The notes: generated by a model from the letters alone, not told the origin. A stretch of 64,000 bases of DNA from Bradyrhizobium cosmicum (GCF_007290395.2 NZ_CP041656.2:4340001-4404000); one strand, 5' to 3'; shown: positions 36,614 through 45,288, counted from the first letter of the stretch. A program made the numbers and translations.

Positions 36614-37171
36614 CTACTCGGCGGCCTCGCTGTGGGGAACGCCCTGCTCGACCTCGAGCTGAAGGATGTCGTTGAAGCGGTTGAAGGCGCCGCACAGCGC
36701 GATGCGCCAGGTCAGTTCGACGATCTGGGCTTCCGAGAAATGCGCGCGAAGGCGAGCAAAGATCTCGTCGCGGGTCTTGTTCCAGTTGTTGGTAACGGCG
36801 ATGGAATATTCGACGACGAGCTTGTCGAGCTGATCGAGCTCGGGATGGTCCTTGTAGTCGACGAGGCGCGCGGCGCCCTGCTCCGAAACGCCCTGCACCG
36901 CCAATTTGGGCGCGTGATGAGAGACGCAATAGTCGCACTTGTTGAGCAGCGAGACTGTGACCAGCGCAAGCTCGAGATGGCGCTTCGACACCTGGCCTTC
37001 GCTGGCGAGATCGACCAGCAGCGACCACATATGTTTGAAGATCGGTAGCCGATGCGCCATGACACCGGCCTGGTTCTCGAACGCACCGTAAGTCGCCATC
37101 TTGTCCCACAGCGGCCTCAGCGCCTCCGGCAAATCGTCCCTGGTCTTGATCGAAACGCGCGACATGGCCAT
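36614..37171 (-). CDS. Carboxymuconolactone decarboxylase/AhpD-like protein
   Basis: This 185-residue helical protein has the CMD/AhpD redox motif C-x-x-C followed by histidine (NKCDYCVSHHAPKL). AhpD-like members act as alkylhydroperoxidase reductases using that cysteine pair; others lack it and decarboxylate lactones. The presence of both cysteines and the histidine favours a peroxidase-type activity. It is convergent with the tautomerase gene (19-base gap). No partner AhpC gene lies in the window. Confidence 0.88.
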   Translation of the reverse strand: MAMSRVSIKTRDDLPEALRPLWDKMATYGAFENQAGVMAHRLPIFKHMWSLLVDLASEGQVSKRHLELALVTVSLLNKCDYCVSHHAPKLAVQGVSEQGAARLVDYKDHPELDQLDKLVVEYSIAVTNNWNKTRDEIFARLRAHFSEAQIVELTWRIALCGAFNRFNDILQLEVEQGVPHSEAAE

Positions 37172-37234
37172 TCATCCCTGGTTGGAGGATACATGTTGCC
37201 ATAACGGCAGCCCCTCCGCCTCGATTGCGATCGC

Positions 37235-37588
37235 ATGACACCCAAGACATTTGAAACGCGCTGCCTGCGCCTGCCTTCCGTCACCAAGGTGGTGCAGTGG
37301 GAAGGCACCTCCGTGTTCAAGGTCGGCGGCAAGATGTTCGCGCTCAGCGGTGGCTTTGCCTCGGGTTCCGGCGGCTACATGTTCAAGGTCTCGGACATGG
37401 CCTACGCGATCCTGATCGAACATGGCGTGGCACGGCCCGCGCCGTATCTGGCGCGCGCAAAATGGGTGCAACTCGCCGGCAACAACGCGCTGCCGGACGC
37501 CGAGCTCACGGCCTATCTGGCGCAGGCTCATGCACTGATCGTCGCCAAGCTCACCCGCAAATCGCGCAAGTCCCTGGGGCTGGACTGA
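37235..37588 (+). CDS. MmcQ/YjbR family protein
   Basis: This 117-residue single-domain MmcQ/YjbR protein shows LRLPSVTKVVQWEGTSVFKVGGKMFAL at the start and the typical lysine-rich end HALIVAKLTRKSRKSLGLD. The fold resembles a DNA-binding CyaY-like domain; the biological role is unknown. It is divergent from the CMD gene. Two tryptophans of the family (one here in VQWEG, one in AKWVQL) are conserved. Confidence 0.88.
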   Translation: MTPKTFETRCLRLPSVTKVVQWEGTSVFKVGGKMFALSGGFASGSGGYMFKVSDMAYAILIEHGVARPAPYLARAKWVQLAGNNALPDAELTAYLAQAHALIVAKLTRKSRKSLGLD

Positions 37589-37689
37589 CCGCTCCCCAGA
37601 ACGTGATGGGATGATTACCGTCCTCCCATTGGACTTTTGTTGCACTGCACCTAACTCAGCCGCAGAGCCCATTCGAGATGGAGTGTTCC

Positions 37690-37845
37690 ATGAGCAATCC
37701 CAACACCACCGTATCCTCCAAAGCTCATCGCTATGAACTCGTGCATGGCGACGGCGCCGACTTCGTCGCCTACCAGCGCCGCCGTGAGGACGGACTCTGG
37801 CAGACCTTTGCGACCTGGATGATTCCCCGCGCGATCTGCAGCTAA
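37690..37845 (+). CDS. Small protein of unknown function, 51 residues
   Basis: An open frame with ATG at 37690 and TAA at 37843 encodes 51 residues with protein-like character: an AHRYELVHGDGADFVAYQRR segment, then DGLWQTFATWMIPRAICS. The aromatic-rich second half and good codon use argue for a real gene. It is too small to be listed by many gene finders. There are no known motifs. It stands alone between the YjbR and MarR-GNAT genes. Confidence 0.6.
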   Translation: MSNPNTTVSSKAHRYELVHGDGADFVAYQRRREDGLWQTFATWMIPRAICS

Positions 37846-37902
37846 AGCGACGAGGCCTGCCGCCGTTGACCGGGAAATGATCTCTGACTAAAGTCAGGTA
37901 TC

Positions 37903-38775
37903 ATGCTCGATCCCGTTTCCCGCGTCCGCCGCTTCAACCGTGCCGTCACGTCCGCCGTCGGCGCGCTCGATACTTCGTTCCTCGGGCGCGGCCGGCCGCT
38001 GGGCGCAGCGCGCGTGCTCAACGCGATCGGCCATGGACGCTCGGATGTTGCCGATATCCGCGACTATCTCGGCCTCGATTCCGGGCTGATGAGCCGGCTG
38101 CTGCGCGGCCTTGAGGATGAAGGGATGGTGGAGACCTCCGCGCACGACGGCGATGCAAGGCGGCGCGTGGCGAAGCTGACGCGCGCGGGCCGGCGCGAAT
38201 TCGCGGCCTATGAGGCGCTGTCGAACACACAGGCGGAGAGCTTCCTGGCGCAACATTCGCGGCGCGAGGCGCTGCTGGCGGCGATGGACTTGGTCGCTTC
38301 AGCGTTGACGCGCGAGCGCGTCGCGCTCGCCGAGATGGACCCGCAGAGCGATGAAGCCCGCTATTGCCTCGGCGAGTACTATGCCGAGCTCGGCCGCCGC
38401 TTCAAGCAGGGTTTTGACGTCTCATTGTCGCGCGATCCTGACGCCAAGGACATGCGCCGTCCGTGCGGCACGTTCATCGTGGCAATGTCGGACACGCTGC
38501 CGATCGGCTGTGTCGGGCTGAAGGGTACGGATCACGGCTACGCCGAGATCAAGCGCCTGTGGGTCGCGCCCGCCGCGCGCGGATTGCGGCTCGGCCGGCT
38601 CCTGATGGACGCGACCGAGGATGCCGCGCGCGGGCTCGGCATCGCGCTGCTGCGGCTCGACACCAACAGCGCGCTGGCTGAAGCCGGCCAGCTCTACCGC
38701 ACCACGGGCTGGCGCGAGATCCCGCGCTTCAACGACGATCCGTATCCGGATCTGTTTTTCGAAAAACGTCTGTAG
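37903..38775 (+). CDS. MarR-GNAT fusion protein
   Basis: This 290-residue protein has an N-terminal MarR-type winged helix (VLNAIGHGRSDVADIRDYL, SGLMSRLLRGLEDEGMVETS, DARRRVAKLTRAGRREF) joined to a C-terminal GNAT acetyltransferase (IKRLWVAPAARGLRLGRLLMD, then ALAEAGQLYRTTGWREIPRF). The fusion couples a DNA-binding regulator to an acetyl-CoA-dependent enzyme in one chain, an arrangement seen repeatedly in bacteria. It may acetylate a small molecule or sense acetyl-CoA. No operator is evident nearby. Confidence 0.88.
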   Translation: MLDPVSRVRRFNRAVTSAVGALDTSFLGRGRPLGAARVLNAIGHGRSDVADIRDYLGLDSGLMSRLLRGLEDEGMVETSAHDGDARRRVAKLTRAGRREFAAYEALSNTQAESFLAQHSRREALLAAMDLVASALTRERVALAEMDPQSDEARYCLGEYYAELGRRFKQGFDVSLSRDPDAKDMRRPCGTFIVAMSDTLPIGCVGLKGTDHGYAEIKRLWVAPAARGLRLGRLLMDATEDAARGLGIALLRLDTNSALAEAGQLYRTTGWREIPRFNDDPYPDLFFEKRL

Positions 38776-38830
38776 GTGGGCATCGACTCCCTGGCTGCTG
38801 CGTTATGATCAACCTCGCCGGAGCCCGATC

Positions 38831-39232
38831 ATGACAAGAGACGACCTCGCCGACCTCTACCGCGGTTACATCGCCTGCCTGAACCGGCAGGACTGGCCGG
38901 CACTCGGACAGTTTGTGCATGAGAGCGTCGCTCACAACGCACGACAGGTCGGGCTCCCCGGTTATCGCGCAATGCTGGAGCAGGATTATCGCGAGATTCC
39001 GGATCTGCATTTCAACATCGCGTTGCTGATCTCCGATCCGCCCAACATCGCCGCCCGACTCCAATTCGATTGCACGCCGGCGGGGACATTCCTGGCGCTT
39101 CCTGTGAACGGCAAGCGCGTGTCCTTCTCGGAGAACGTGTTCTACGAGTTCCGAGAAGGAAAGATCTGGCGGGTATGGTCGGTGATCGAAAAGACCGCGA
39201 TCGAAGCACAGCTCTCGCGCGCGGAGAGCTGA
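38831..39232 (+). CDS. SnoaL-like ester cyclase family protein
   Basis: This 133-residue NTF2-fold protein resembles predicted ester cyclases: LYRGYIACLNRQDWPALGQFV, GYRAMLEQDYREIPDLHF and the C-terminal GKIWRVWSVIEKTAIEAQL. SnoaL proteins close polyketide rings, but most bacterial members outside antibiotic clusters have unknown substrates. The GGAG upstream of ATG 38831 supports this start; longer in-frame starts run back into the MarR-GNAT gene. It may form an operon with that gene. Confidence 0.8.
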   Translation: MTRDDLADLYRGYIACLNRQDWPALGQFVHESVAHNARQVGLPGYRAMLEQDYREIPDLHFNIALLISDPPNIAARLQFDCTPAGTFLALPVNGKRVSFSENVFYEFREGKIWRVWSVIEKTAIEAQLSRAES

Positions 39233-39251
39233 GCCAACCAAGCGTGGACGG

Positions 39252-40475
39252 TCACGCCGTCGCTGGCGCTGCCGCCTCGCCCTGCGGCCTTGCGAACGGC
39301 CTGAAATTCATCGCCATCAGGAAGGCGCCGAGGCCCATCGCCCAGGAGGCGACATAGAGCCAGGCGTAGCTGGCGAACGCGTCGTAGATCAGCCCGCCGG
39401 CGAGCGGGCCGGTCGCCATGCCGAGGCTGCCGGCCATCGCCGTGCCGCCGATCACCGTGCCCATCATGCGTAGCGGAAAGTTTTCGCGGATCAGCACCGC
39501 ATAGAGCGGCATGGTGCCGGCATAAATGAAGCCGAAGACGGCGCCGACCACGTAGAACGTCGCGAGCTGATGCGCGACGACATAGGCGAGCGCGCCGAAT
39601 GCCTGCAGCAGCAGGCCCGAGACCAGCACCCGCTTGGCGCCAAAGCGGTCGCCCAGCAAGCCGAAGGCGATGCGCCCGCCGAGGCCGGCAAAGCCCTCGA
39701 TGCTGTAGATCGTCACCGCCGCGACCAGCGGAATGCCGCAGCTGACGGCATAGCTGACGGTGTGGATGATCGGACCGGAATGGGTGGCGCAGCAGAAGAA
39801 ATTGGTCGCGAGCAGGATCAGGAATTGCGGCGAGCGCAGCGCCTCGCCCATCGACATCTCGTTCTGCCCGGCGCCCTCGCCCGCCCGCGCGGCCATGGCG
39901 TGCGCGAGCGCGGGCGGACGGCGCACCAGCAGCGCCACCGGGATCATGATGGCGCCGACCACCAGCGCCACGATCTGCATCGCGGTGCGCCAGTCATGGT
40001 TGGAGACGAGCCACGCCGCGAGCGGCGCCATCGTCATCGGCGCCACGCCCATGCCGGCCGACACCAGCGACACCGCGAGGCTGCGATGGGTGTCGAACCA
40101 GCCGGTGACGGTCGCCATCATCGGCGCGAAGATCGCCGCGCAGGAGGCGCCGGTCAGGAGGCCGAACACGATCTGGAACGTCAGCAGCGACGTCGCATGG
40201 CTCGCGGCGAACAGGCTCAGCGTCAGCACGATTGATCCCGTCAGCACGACCGGGAGCGGGCCGAACCTGTCGCTCAGCGTGCCCCACACCATGCTGGTGA
40301 AAGCCATCGCCAGAAAGCCGATCGTCATCGCGCCGGAGATGCCGGTGACCGACCAGCCGGTGTCCTTGGCGATCGGCTGCAGGAACACCGGCAGCGAAAA
40401 CATGCCGCCGATGGCGACACAGCCAAGCAAGCCGCCGGCGGCGACGATCACCCAGCGATAGGAGGAAGCATTCAT
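39252..40475 (-). CDS. MFS transporter
   Basis: This 407-residue protein has twelve predicted transmembrane helices and MFS motif A in the first half (WGTLSDRFGPLPVVL) and a related loop in the second (FGLLGDRFGAKRVLV). The form resembles the oxalate/formate or monocarboxylate (OFA-like) branch. The gene is convergent with the SnoaL-like gene and divergent from the DHFR-family gene. Substrate and direction are unknown. Confidence 0.88.
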   Translation of the reverse strand: MNASSYRWVIVAAGGLLGCVAIGGMFSLPVFLQPIAKDTGWSVTGISGAMTIGFLAMAFTSMVWGTLSDRFGPLPVVLTGSIVLTLSLFAASHATSLLTFQIVFGLLTGASCAAIFAPMMATVTGWFDTHRSLAVSLVSAGMGVAPMTMAPLAAWLVSNHDWRTAMQIVALVVGAIMIPVALLVRRPPALAHAMAARAGEGAGQNEMSMGEALRSPQFLILLATNFFCCATHSGPIIHTVSYAVSCGIPLVAAVTIYSIEGFAGLGGRIAFGLLGDRFGAKRVLVSGLLLQAFGALAYVVAHQLATFYVVGAVFGFIYAGTMPLYAVLIRENFPLRMMGTVIGGTAMAGSLGMATGPLAGGLIYDAFASYAWLYVASWAMGLGAFLMAMNFRPFARPQGEAAAPATA

Positions 40476-40613
40476 GTTGGTCTCCCGTCAGATCTGTCTG
40501 CGTGAAAGACGGATGGGAACCGCGCGGGCCGACATCGTCGCGGCGGATTTTTGCACGCCTTGACCGTCGTTGCCAAATTCTGGATGTGAAGCTCGATCAG
40601 CCCCCCTCCTGCG

Positions 40614-41183
40614 ATGCCGATGGTAACGACATTGAACACATCCTCCAAAAAGACGACCGGCCATGTCTTCATCGCCGCCAGCGTCGATGGCTACATTGCC
40701 CGGTCCGATGGCGACATCGACTGGCTGAGCAGATACGCAGCCTCCGGCGAGAACACCGGCTACGACGCGTTCATGGACACGATCGACGGGCTGGTGATGG
40801 GCCGCGCCACCTTCGAGAAGGTGCTGTCGTTCGACAGCTGGCCCTTCACGAAGCCCGTCGTCGTCCTGAGCCAAACCCTGTCGCAAGCCGACCTGCGCGC
40901 CGACCTCGGCGGCAAGGTCCGGATCTCATCGCTGGCGCCCCAGCCTCTCATGCAGGCACTGGCGCGCGAGGGATGGCGACGGGCCTATGTCGACGGCGGA
41001 CGGGTGATCCAGTCGTTCCTGCAGGAGAGGCTGATCAGCGACATCGTGCTGACGCGCATTCCGGTACTGCTCGGCGACGGCATCCCCCTGTTTGGCCGGC
41101 TCGCAGCCGATCTGCCGCTCCGACATGTGGAAACGACGACGTTCGCGTCCGGGATGGTGCAGAGCCGATACGAACTCGACTGA
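40614..41183 (+). CDS. Dihydrofolate reductase family protein (RibD C-terminal type)
   Basis: This 189-residue protein begins GHVFIAASVDGYIARSDGDIDWL, the hallmark of the YyaP/RibD C-terminal group within the DHFR superfamily, followed by GRATFEKVLSF and VDGGRVIQSFLQERLISDI. These NADPH-dependent reductases are rarely true DHFRs; many act on riboflavin-pathway-like or unknown substrates. ATG at 40614 or 40620 are both possible. It is convergent with a DUF308-like membrane protein gene. Confidence 0.85.
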   Translation: MPMVTTLNTSSKKTTGHVFIAASVDGYIARSDGDIDWLSRYAASGENTGYDAFMDTIDGLVMGRATFEKVLSFDSWPFTKPVVVLSQTLSQADLRADLGGKVRISSLAPQPLMQALAREGWRRAYVDGGRVIQSFLQERLISDIVLTRIPVLLGDGIPLFGRLAADLPLRHVETTTFASGMVQSRYELD

Positions 41184-41232
41184 TGCCGCACAACCAAGAT
41201 CGCAAAAACAACCCCATGCACAGTAGACGGCG

Positions 41233-41270
41233 CTTGCAGGATCAATGACTTAGGATGTCGGTCCTGCAAG
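41233..41270. terminator. Bidirectional hairpin between convergent genes
   Basis: CTTGCAGGA and TCCTGCAAG form a perfect 9-bp stem with a 20-base loop, placed between the DHFR-family gene (+) and the membrane protein gene (-). It has no T-run on either side. Confidence 0.45.
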
Positions 41271-41294
41271 GCCCGGATTTCGGAGGCGGTGGTC

Positions 41295-41873
41295 TCACAT
41301 CGCGGCGCGACGGCGCCAGTCGCCGACGGTGAGCCAGATTGCCGAGACGAGGAAATAGAGCGCGCCGACCCCGGCGTAGCCCGTGACGGTCGCGATCGAC
41401 GGCACCGCGGGCGTGGAGGCCTGGAAGATGAAGAAGCCGCCGGCCAGCGCCGACTGGGCGCCGCTGAGCACCATGGCCCATTGCGCGCCAAAACTCTTCC
41501 AGCGCCGGATCGCCGTCCCCAGCTGGAGCAGGCCAGCCAGGATCGCCCAGGCCCCGAACACCGCGAGTACAAGGTTCATGCTCATCTGCAAGGCGATCAG
41601 GACCGCGACGGTGGTCGCCAAGCTGGCCAGAACATTGAGCGCCTGCGTGCGGTTCTGCCCGAAGCCCCCGCTGCGCAGGGCATCAACGAAGTTGGCCGCT
41701 GCATCCCATGCCGGGTAGAGCACGAGCAAGGCGCCGGCGATCAGCGCCGACGACGATCCTGCGGCAAACGCGGCCGCAACCCAGGCGACGGAGAAGGCCG
41801 CGCGGATGAAATAGTATTGCTTCAGCCACCGCTCGCGGTCCGCACGAGCGAGATCCAGTTGATAATGCGTCAT
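41295..41873 (-). CDS. DUF308-like multi-pass membrane protein
   Basis: This 192-residue protein has about five to six transmembrane helices, an acidic-aromatic start (MTHYQLDLARADRERWLKQYYF) and short polar loops. It resembles the DUF308/HdeD type of small membrane proteins, but I am not certain of the family. It lies downstream of a TetR gene on the same strand and carries the same operator sequence before its start as that gene does, so it is the likely regulated target, perhaps a stress or efflux-related protein. Confidence 0.65.
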   Translation of the reverse strand: MTHYQLDLARADRERWLKQYYFIRAAFSVAWVAAAFAAGSSSALIAGALLVLYPAWDAAANFVDALRSGGFGQNRTQALNVLASLATTVAVLIALQMSMNLVLAVFGAWAILAGLLQLGTAIRRWKSFGAQWAMVLSGAQSALAGGFFIFQASTPAVPSIATVTGYAGVGALYFLVSAIWLTVGDWRRRAAM

Positions 41874-41887
41874 TGCAACCTCCTATG

Positions 41888-41903
41888 TACCTACTAGTTG
41901 GTA
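41888..41903. promoter_or_regulatory. TetR-type operator, site 1 (before the membrane-protein gene)
   Basis: TACCTACTAGTTGGTA is a near-palindrome (each half TACC.A.T) 15 bases upstream of the start of the membrane-protein gene. It is identical at 14 of 16 positions to the site before the TetR gene at 42577-42592. Confidence 0.75.
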
Positions 41904-41981
41904 GTTTCCTCGCGCGCCGCGCGCGCGATCGCGTTCACCCCCAAGTGCCGCGGGGTGTCGTGGTCGTCTCGCCGATCTCTC

Positions 41982-42566
41982 TCAGTGCTTGCCGGACAGC
42001 CGCTCCAGCAGCGGAGCAGTGATCACGCCGAACATCTTTGGATCGCCATAGGCGCGCGCCGACAGCATCGCGCCGTGGATGGTCGCCATGAATCCTTCAG
42101 CCTCGACCCGGGGCGGGGCGGAGATTTTCAGTCGCCCCTTCCGTTTGCCGCGCTCCATCACCGATGTCAGCCACGACGCAAGGAAGCGGAAATGCGCGCG
42201 GACTTCGAGTGCCACCTCCTCCGGCAGGATCGGAAGCTCGCTGGCCAGCAGCGCGCAGACGCAGAAGGGAGCCGTCGCGTCGGTGATGCACGCCTCCCAA
42301 TACGCGACATAGTTTTCGAGCTGCGCGCGCGCGTCGGGAATGTTGCGCTCGAGCGCCGCCAGCCCGGCCTGGGCCTCCTCGCGATAGCGCGCCACGAGGG
42401 TGCGGACCAGATCGACCTTGCTGGCGAAATGGTGGTGAATGCTCGGCTTGCGGATGCCGACCACCTCGGCAACATCAGCGTAGCTGAAGCCGTTGTAACC
42501 GCCCGCGATGATGAGCGTGCGGGCGCACGCCAGAATGTCGTCAGCGGTGGAAGATACATTCGTCAT
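41982..42566 (-). CDS. TetR/AcrR family transcriptional regulator
   Basis: This 194-residue protein has an N-terminal TetR helix-turn-helix (ILACARTLIIAGGYNGFSYADVAEVVGIRKPSIHHHFASK) and a variable ligand-binding C-terminal part of the YcdC/AcrR type. A 16-bp near-palindrome sits directly upstream of its own start and again before the membrane-protein gene downstream, so it probably represses both. The ligand is unknown. Confidence 0.92.
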   Translation of the reverse strand: MTNVSSTADDILACARTLIIAGGYNGFSYADVAEVVGIRKPSIHHHFASKVDLVRTLVARYREEAQAGLAALERNIPDARAQLENYVAYWEACITDATAPFCVCALLASELPILPEEVALEVRAHFRFLASWLTSVMERGKRKGRLKISAPPRVEAEGFMATIHGAMLSARAYGDPKMFGVITAPLLERLSGKH

Positions 42567-42576
42567 AGGGCATAGC

Positions 42577-42592
42577 TACCTTCCAGTTGGTA
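42577..42592. promoter_or_regulatory. TetR-type operator, site 2 (before tetR)
   Basis: TACCTTCCAGTTGGTA lies 10 bases upstream of the TetR gene start and matches site 1 at 14 of 16 positions. The ends TACC and GGTA form the palindrome. It points to autoregulation. Confidence 0.75.
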
Positions 42593-42718
42593 GGGCGTCA
42601 AGAATGAGGCGCTTCAACCATCCGTGAGTGGCAAGCAGCGTGGCGCTGCATATGGAGACCCTTACAGATCCCCACTGGATTGAGCACTCCGCCAACGACG
42701 TTCCCGGCCAGCGCGCCT

Positions 42719-43702
42719 TCAGTTGACCGCCAGGACAACCTTTCCAAATCCTCCGCCGCGCTCCACGCTGCGATGGGCATCGGCGGCGCGTTCCAGCGGA
42801 AACACCCGGTCGACCAACGGTTTCAGCCCACCCGACACAAACAGCGGCAGGAAACCTTCCGAGAAGCGACGAACCATCGCCCGCTTTTCGTCCACGCCGC
42901 GCGATTTCATGACCGTACCGACCAATCGCAAGTGGTTGTGGAGCAGCAGGTTGAGCGGCATCGAGGTGTCGTGCTGGCCGCTCAAAAGGCCGACTTGCAC
43001 CAGTGTTCCGCCGGGCCGGAGGCTGCGAAGGTTGCGCGGCAGGTAGTCGCCGCCGACGAAATCGATCACGGCGTCGACGCCACCATGATCCGTAAGGCTC
43101 GCGACCACGCTTTCGAAATCATCGGCCCGGTAGTCGATCACAGTGGCCGCGCCGATCTCGCCGACATCCGCCAACCGCGAAGCGTTCGCCGTTGCGTAGA
43201 CGACGGCGCCCAGCGCACGCGCGACCTGCACGCAGGCGGAGCCCACTCCGCCCGCGGCGCCGTGAATGAGCACGGTTTGACCTTGCCTGATGCCTCCGAG
43301 ATGCGAGACCGCTTCGACCGCTGTGACGAATGATTCCATGATCGCCGCGCCCTCGACGAATGAGACATTGTCCGGAAGCCTGAGCGCCATGTCACGGTCG
43401 ACCCGGGCGAACTCGGCATATGCTCCCCCGCCCACGATCGCCATCACACGTTCCCCGATCGAGACGTCATCGACTTCGCTGCCGACGCCAACAACTTCAC
43501 CGGCCAGTTCGAGGCCAAGCAGGTTGCTCTCGCCAAAGCTCTGGTTGCCGTAGGCGCCGGAGCGCTGAAGAATATCCGCGCGGTTGATCCCTGCCGCCTT
43601 CACATGCACCAGCAGGTCGCGGGGGCGAATCTCGGGCCTCGGCACCTCGGCCACGCGGAGAACCTCCGCCGGACCGAAGCTGTCATAGACGACACCTCTC
43701 AT
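42719..43702 (-). CDS. Zinc-independent quinone oxidoreductase-type alcohol dehydrogenase
   Basis: This 327-residue medium-chain dehydrogenase/reductase of the quinone oxidoreductase branch shows the GroES-like start MRGVVYDSFGPAEVLRVAEV, GLELAGEVVGVG, and the NADPH loop VLIHGAAGGVGSACVQVARAL. No structural zinc cysteine cluster is present. It would reduce a quinone or an activated alkene with NADPH. Its start overlaps the upstream SRPBCC-like gene by four bases (ATGA), so the two are translated together. Confidence 0.9.
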   Translation of the reverse strand: MRGVVYDSFGPAEVLRVAEVPRPEIRPRDLLVHVKAAGINRADILQRSGAYGNQSFGESNLLGLELAGEVVGVGSEVDDVSIGERVMAIVGGGAYAEFARVDRDMALRLPDNVSFVEGAAIMESFVTAVEAVSHLGGIRQGQTVLIHGAAGGVGSACVQVARALGAVVYATANASRLADVGEIGAATVIDYRADDFESVVASLTDHGGVDAVIDFVGGDYLPRNLRSLRPGGTLVQVGLLSGQHDTSMPLNLLLHNHLRLVGTVMKSRGVDEKRAMVRRFSEGFLPLFVSGGLKPLVDRVFPLERAADAHRSVERGGGFGKVVLAVN

Positions 43703-44250
43703 TTCGCCTGCTCCTGCGCCCGGGCCTTGGCGCGGCGCGCGATGCTGGCGGCGAACAACGGCGTCTCGCGGCGATTGTGGTCGCTTCCGGCCGCCTGGCG
43801 CGCTTTGGCAGCGTCGTCGAAAGACAGGCTGTGCTTGTCCAGGAATGCCATGAAGACATCGGTCGGGTGTGCCGTGACGCTGTTCGTATAGCGGGTACGT
43901 CCTCCATCGACGGTTTCGGCCTTCAGCTCCCAGATCACGTTGACCTGGGTCCTGCCATTGGCCGTGAACACGTCCGAGATTGAATTCATGCGGCAGTAGG
44001 TCTTGCCGGCCTCATCAGCGACATAGTGCTGAACGACCAGGCCGGTGCCGATCTGCTCGACGTTGATCATCATGCGGCGTCCGTCGTCGGTGGTGCTGAC
44101 GCCTGCCGCAATGTGATCAGGCGGGCAGCAACGCAGATATTCGGCTTCCGCGAGCGTGAACAGCCATTCGGCAATGTCCACCTGGTCAAGCGGTACATCA
44201 ATGTCCGCGGTGTAGGCCGATTGCGACAGGATGCGATCGAGAACCTTCAT
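43699..44250 (-). CDS. SRPBCC-like (START-fold) protein
   Basis: This 183-residue protein probably has a hydrophobic-ligand-binding helix-grip fold: an N-terminal strand followed by DIAEWLFTLAEAEYLRCC, then long antiparallel strands (RMMINVEQIGTGLVVQHYVAD, RTQVNVIWELKAETVDGG) and a C-terminal helix. The tail is basic (ARRAKARAQEQAK). It precedes the quinone oxidoreductase gene with an ATGA overlap, and both are divergent from a LysR gene. The ligand is unknown. Confidence 0.65.
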   Translation of the reverse strand: MKVLDRILSQSAYTADIDVPLDQVDIAEWLFTLAEAEYLRCCPPDHIAAGVSTTDDGRRMMINVEQIGTGLVVQHYVADEAGKTYCRMNSISDVFTANGRTQVNVIWELKAETVDGGRTRYTNSVTAHPTDVFMAFLDKHSLSFDDAAKARQAAGSDHNRRETPLFAASIARRAKARAQEQAK

Positions 44251-44370
44251 GATAGTCTCCTTATCAAGGGCTTAGGCCGGCAAGGCCCGCCTTCGAGGGA
44301 GGAGATACGGCTTTTGAGGTTTGATGATAATGAACGTTGAACTCGAAACCCTTTTGCGAAAGGCGCAAAG

Positions 44371-45288
44371 ATGAAAGATCCGCGTTTTGCGGAGCATCTG
44401 GCCATCTATGTCGACGTGGTTCGTGGCGGGAGTTTCTCCAGCGCCGCGCGTCATCGCGGGGTCACACCCTCGGCCATCGTCAGGCAGATCGACGCGCTCG
44501 AGCATAGTCTCGGAGTGCCCCTGCTGGTACGCTCGACCCGCGCGCTCGCGGTGACCGATGCCGGAGAACGACTGTTCGAACGCGCGCAGCGGTTGCTCGA
44601 TGACCTGGCGGACACGCACGCCGAGATCGCCGCTTTCGATGGCGCGGTCGCCGGCGTTCTTCGCCTTGCCTGCTTTCCGACCTTCGGCAAGCGCTACGTG
44701 ATCCCCACCCTCGAAACGGTCATGCGGGACCATCCCGGCCTCATGATCGAGCTCGATCTCACTGAACGGCTCGCCGATCCCGTGCTGGAGCGGTTGGACG
44801 CCGTGATCCGGATCGGCGAACTTGCCGACAGTACGCTCATCGCGACCAAGCTGGCATCGCAGACCAGGATATTGGTCGCCACTCCGGCCTATCTCGATCG
44901 TCATGGTACGCCGACCGTGGGGAAAGACCTCACCGGCCATCGGCTGATTGATAAATTGCACGGCGCCGACCTGCTCGGCTGGACGGACGTGCTCGGTAAC
45001 CCCGCGGGCACGGCGCCCGAACAGCAAGCCGTGTTTCGATGCGACGATTTCGAAGCGATGCGTCTCGCGGCGCTCGCCAGCATTGGCGTTGCATTCCTCG
45101 CCGACTGGGTGGTCGGCCCAGATGTGCGGGCCGGTACGCTGACACGAATCCCGATCGACGGCGAACCGTGGAACGAGACGAAGACCGGCATCTACCTTTT
45201 GCGGGCCCTGGCTCAGCCGTCTGCAAAACTGACCCTCCTGACCGCCGCCTTGCGGGAGTCCATCGGGTCGCCGCCGGTGTGGGCGTAG
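44371..45288 (+). CDS. LysR family transcriptional regulator
   Basis: This 305-residue protein has a typical LysR helix-turn-helix at the N terminus (FAEHLAIYVDVVRGGSFSSA, then ARHRGVTPSAIVRQIDALEHSLGVPLLVRSTR) and a substrate-binding-like effector domain. It is divergent from the SRPBCC/quinone reductase pair and should control it, in the manner of many LysR-regulated reductase genes. A TTTGCG-AAAGG-CGCAAA structure (44353-44369) directly precedes the ATG, with AAAGG as a likely ribosome-binding site in its loop. Confidence 0.92.
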   Translation: MKDPRFAEHLAIYVDVVRGGSFSSAARHRGVTPSAIVRQIDALEHSLGVPLLVRSTRALAVTDAGERLFERAQRLLDDLADTHAEIAAFDGAVAGVLRLACFPTFGKRYVIPTLETVMRDHPGLMIELDLTERLADPVLERLDAVIRIGELADSTLIATKLASQTRILVATPAYLDRHGTPTVGKDLTGHRLIDKLHGADLLGWTDVLGNPAGTAPEQQAVFRCDDFEAMRLAALASIGVAFLADWVVGPDVRAGTLTRIPIDGEPWNETKTGIYLLRALAQPSAKLTLLTAALRESIGSPPVWA

